Shown here piece after piece: positions 60,868 through 64,000 of a stretch of DNA of 64,000 bases; positions within the stretch are counted from its first letter, which is position 1; the number at the start of each line of letters is the position of its first letter. The notes under the pieces are model-generated. The model worked only from the letters and a program-made list of their open reading frames with translations. It did no database searches and was not told where the DNA came from. The stretch is from Lathyrus oleraceus (lineage: Eukaryota; Streptophyta; Magnoliopsida; Fabales; Fabaceae), in NCBI RefSeq assembly GCF_024323335.1, contig NC_066581.1:438557781-438621780 (forward strand), read 5' to 3'. The translations under genes were made by a program, and so were the position numbers.

Positions 60868-61485
60868 TCAAGCTTGATTAACACGGGGACCCAAGTCTTC
60901 AAAGTTCAGAATACCTGACTGCACGAGGTCTTGAACCTTCATTTTCAACTGAAAGCAACTATCCACATCATGACCAGGAGCACCCGAATGATACACACAA
61001 TGCTGCTCAGGCCTATACCACCACCGAGGGTTGACGGGTATAGCCGGCGGGTCTCTGGGAGTAATCAAGTTCCGCTCTATCAACGAGGGATACAACTCTG
61101 AGTATGACATAGGGATCGGGTCAAAAATGATCCTCTTCCTCTCATTACCCGTATTGGCTTGATTATCGTTGGGAGGCTGGTAAGCCTGCTGTTGCGGACG
61201 ATGTTGCTGATGTTGATACTGCTAAGTTGGCCTTCCCTGTTGCTGTTGGGTTGTTGGAATAGTCACAGCGGCCTGACTATATTGTCCTCTGTTTGCACTC
61301 CTCCGACGGTGCACATCATTTGTTTCACTTTCTCCCCTTTTGGGTGCCCCAGAGAATGGCTTCTTAGAATTCAACGAACTTGAAGAGCCACGATGGCGAA
61401 CCGGAGTACGGGTTGCTCTGACATTAACAGTTTCTGTAGCAAGCGGCTGTCCATTGACTATGATACCCCTCAAATCATCATCCAC
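60868..61485 (-). pseudogene. gag: Gag C-terminal part (nucleocapsid)
   Basis: On - a single frame with one TAG at 61224-61222. It contains KKPFSGAPKRGESETNDV, a Gln-rich stretch, PMSYSELYPSLIERNLI and the zinc motif CVYHSGAPGHDVDSC, i.e. C-x2-H-x5-H-x4-C, then KVQDLVQSGILNFED. All four putative zinc ligands are kept here, unlike the first Ogre. It may still bind RNA if translated. Confidence 0.75.
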
Positions 61486-61805
61486 GTCGTAGTTGTTGAC
61501 GGGAATAGTGACAGCAGCAATTTATCATTAACGGGGACCCCCTCTGGTGAAGCACGACTGGGTGGCAGAATCATGGCTTCCTGTCTCTGGGTTAAGGCTC
61601 GCAACTCCTCTTGCCCCTGAACGACCCCTTGCATCATGGTCATGAACTGGGCCATGTTTGCCCTCATCTTAGCCAACTCAGTCTGAACCTGATCCGTACT
61701 CCTCTGATGATTCGATCTAGTTGCGGTGCGGACGATGATCAACAATCCTGTCTCAGACAGGAGCCAGAGTGAGAAGTCCGAACTAGAACACCTGTTATGC
61801 AACAT
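61470..61805 (-). pseudogene. gag: Gag N-terminal part (coiled coil), capsid deleted
   Basis: On - the coiled-coil region QVQTELAKMRANMAQFMTMM, QGQEELRALTQRQEA. It then jumps, in another frame, straight to the segment after the capsid; the capsid hallmarks seen at 18780-19200 in the first Ogre are missing. The start codon used is uncertain. Confidence 0.7.
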
Positions 61806-62786
61806 GTTATGATTATGATGCTAATGCCTATGATGCACATGATAATGATCATTTCTCAGGCCTTCAAAGAGCCTGATTCATCTTCGAAAAAAAAGCAATC
61901 TGCAGCAACGGCACAGTATACAAGAGCAATGAGTACCGAGTGAAACCAACAATTTCATCTGTAAATGAGCACCCGGATCTATCAGTGAACAGACTCTGGA
62001 ATGTACCTGAGAAATGATATGCATGCAGAGATCATTTTTTTTCTCTTTTTTTTCAATTTTTTTATTGATTCTTTTTTTTTGTTGATTGCGTTTCTTTTGA
62101 AAAATAAACATGCTATGATGCACATGATGCAGACACGACTGGCAAGCTGTGCATATCTGGACGCAGGATCGAAGCTTCGGCTCGAACTCTGATCACAACC
62201 ATCTGAAACCCCAAAGCCAACTGGTCAATTGTCATCTGAACCCAATCTGAGAAACTGAGTCACCAACAGGAACACACTGAGTCACCATCAAGTCACCAAC
62301 AGTCACCATTTGTACCTGTTAAAATGATCATTCCCTCCCCACTCACGGGTGTCATCTAGGTCGGGGTAAAGTCGAAAGAAACGCAGCATAAATAACCTTT
62401 CGCAGAATACCATCATATACACACCTGAAGTATGTAACGATGATATCCTACCAGGGTCTGAACTGCTCGTGATATCGATGTTCCGCTAAGTGGCGCATAC
62501 CACCCGCTTCCCATGAATCACTCTATTCCTAGGTTTCCTAGATTGCACTCATAGCCTGGGTATTGGGCCTTTTACCTCATAGAACTCCCACCCCCAATCA
62601 AAGAGACACAGCCAGCACAGCAGATGAAATAAATGAATGCAAACATTAATGCACACATTGAATGCAAACAGTAAATGAAATGAATGCAATAAATAACAGC
62701 AAAAAGCAACCAAAGCCCTAACCTAGAGAGCGCTAGGAGAGACTCGCTTAGGGAAGAAGGACCAGCACAGGTCAACTTCTCTTTCG
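61806..62786 (-). other. Leader of non-autonomous element
   Basis: No gene. It includes T-rich tracts (62030-62095 on +). ORF1, which lies here in autonomous Ogres, is absent. Confidence 0.6.
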
Positions 62787-62804
62787 TCCCCAGCAGAGTC
62801 GCCA
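62787..62804 (-). other. Primer-binding site, tRNA-Arg type
   Basis: On - TGGCGACTCTGCTGGGGA, 2 bp inside the LTR edge. An intact Ogre-type primer site. Confidence 0.88.
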
Positions 62805-62806
62805 AC

Positions 62807-64000
62807 TGTCGCATTACGCGAAAAACCGGCGGGAAAACAAGAACAACAGAGCCGCCACCGTGCGTTATTTATCCCAAAAAGAGGGAAAGGAAACGCTCAG
62901 AGTAAACCTGGGAAAAGACGTGGTCTCGGGACCAAAGAGAATGGGATCGGGAGTCGGTTATGCGAAGGGAAGGTATTAGCACCCCTACGCATCCGTCGTA
63001 CTCGACGGGATCCACGCACAATAGGAAGGGAAATTGGTTGCTAAAACACTGCTCAAACACACATCTACACAGGCTGAAAGAGACACAAGAAAACAGACAA
63101 GACTGACTCGGCAGGATATTGCATCCTGGGCCTACTTAGTCTATCAGGCATAGACATCAGAGTCAAAGTAGTTCGGACCGGAGAAAACGACACATGCTCG
63201 CTAGGATGTCGCATCCTATGCATACGTATCTCCTTTGGACGAAGGAGAATCAGAGCATTCGTAGCTCGGAAAACACGCACACAAACGAACACAGGCAATG
63301 GCAAACGTGGAGCCTGAATGCCAATCACTGGGCTTACATCAGCATCCGAACCAAAAACACACACAAGAAGGCAAACATGGAGCTTGAATGCCAATCACTG
63401 GGCTTACATCAGCATCCGAACCAAACGAACTCACACTGGAACCCGAATGCCACTCGATGGACTTACATCAGCTTCCAAGCACACAACAAGACACAGGATG
63501 TGGAATGCCAATCGCTGGGCTTACATCCACCTCCTAACACCAACACAGGAAGAAGGAGGGTCTCGATTGCAACTAGGGCAAGAGAAAGGGGAGGTCTCAA
63601 TCGCGACGAGGGCGAGAGAAAAGAGTTAGTGTTAGTCGTCAGTCAAACTCGATAAGACATCGCATCTCGTGCCTACGTATCTCATCTGGACATGAGAATC
63701 AGAGTTGTCGTAGTTCGGCTAAACTATTCCTGTTGGTTTGTGTTTTTTAAGTGGACAACGTCACTGCGCAATCTACCGGATGCTCGACCTTTGGAGACTT
63801 ACTCACCTGTAGTAGAAGGAGTTGACGTATCCTTAAGAGGGGATAATGTTTGTTTGTGTTTTAGGAAAGCTCAAGCAAGAAAGGAAGTCCTATACGAAGG
63901 AACCGTGCTACCTTAATTGACATGCAAACGAGACTACGCGGAGTCTAGCAAACCTAGGGGATACAATCACACCACACAAACATATACAGCATGAAATAAA
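62807..64000 (-). repeat. 5' LTR of non-autonomous element, last 1194 bp
   Basis: Matches 49221-50414 at a constant offset of 13586 with five substitutions and no indels that I could find. It runs off the window. Copies of the hairpin block and ~70-bp repeat are included. Confidence 0.92.

Larger units (their letters stand above)
49221..64000 (-). mobile_element. Young non-autonomous Ogre relative (right end outside window)
   Basis: Left LTR 49221-54226, interior 54227-62806 and the first 1194 bp of the right LTR from 62807. The primer site faces left (62804-62787), so the element is on -. The interior keeps fragments of gag, the end of protease, the intron, about 60 codons of pre-RT sequence and the integrase tail, plus a 5.6 kb repeat-rich 3' UTR. 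Capsid, protease core, RT, both RNase H domains and the integrase core are absent. The two LTRs differ at 5 of 1194 bases. Confidence 0.85.

Overview
The window is repeat-dominated plant nuclear DNA. It is made almost entirely of nested LTR retrotransposons, and I see no host gene, rRNA, tRNA or CRISPR array. The very large Ogre-type Ty3/gypsy elements (~4.6-5 kb LTRs, tRNA-Arg-type primer site, an extra ORF before gag, a short intron before RT, two RNase H domains) next to Athila and SIRE-type elements suggest a legume, probably the pea/vetch tribe Fabeae. That assignment is inference.

Layout. (1) 1-10966 plus 35165-35400: a decayed Athila-type Ty3/gypsy element on +, with partial 5' LTR, tRNA-Asp primer site, gag, protease, RT, RNase H, integrase, an env-position ORF and a 3' LTR. 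(2) 10967-35159: an Ogre element on + inserted in that 3' LTR and bounded by the 5-bp duplication CTTCT. It holds a 5' LTR, ORF1, gag-pro, an intron, a pol with two RNase H domains, a repeat-rich 3' UTR, and then two abutting truncated LTRs (27565-30720 and 30724-35159). (3) 35455-38931: a truncated SIRE/Maximus-like Ty1/copia element on +. (4) 38932-47545: a second Ogre on -, with its complete 3' LTR, 3' UTR and integrase end, inserted in the copia integrase. (5) 47546-49220: the start of a third Ogre LTR on +, inserted in the integrase of (4). (6) 49221 to the window end: a deletion-derivative Ogre relative on -, inserted in the LTR of (5), with one full ~5.0 kb LTR, an 8.6 kb interior and the first 1194 bp of the other LTR.

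The older elements carry many stops, frameshifts and lost catalytic residues. Element (6) is different. It lacks capsid, protease core, most of RT, both RNase H domains and the integrase core, yet its two LTRs differ at only 5 of 1194 comparable positions, so it probably moved recently using proteins supplied in trans. It keeps the primer site, polypurine tract, splice sites of the pre-RT intron, and a set of three stem-loops just after the pol stop that also occurs in both Ogres. Those retained cis elements are the most interesting content: the post-pol stem-loop array, a hairpin present three times in the LTR with different paired stem bases, and a primer-site look-alike inside every Ogre-type LTR.
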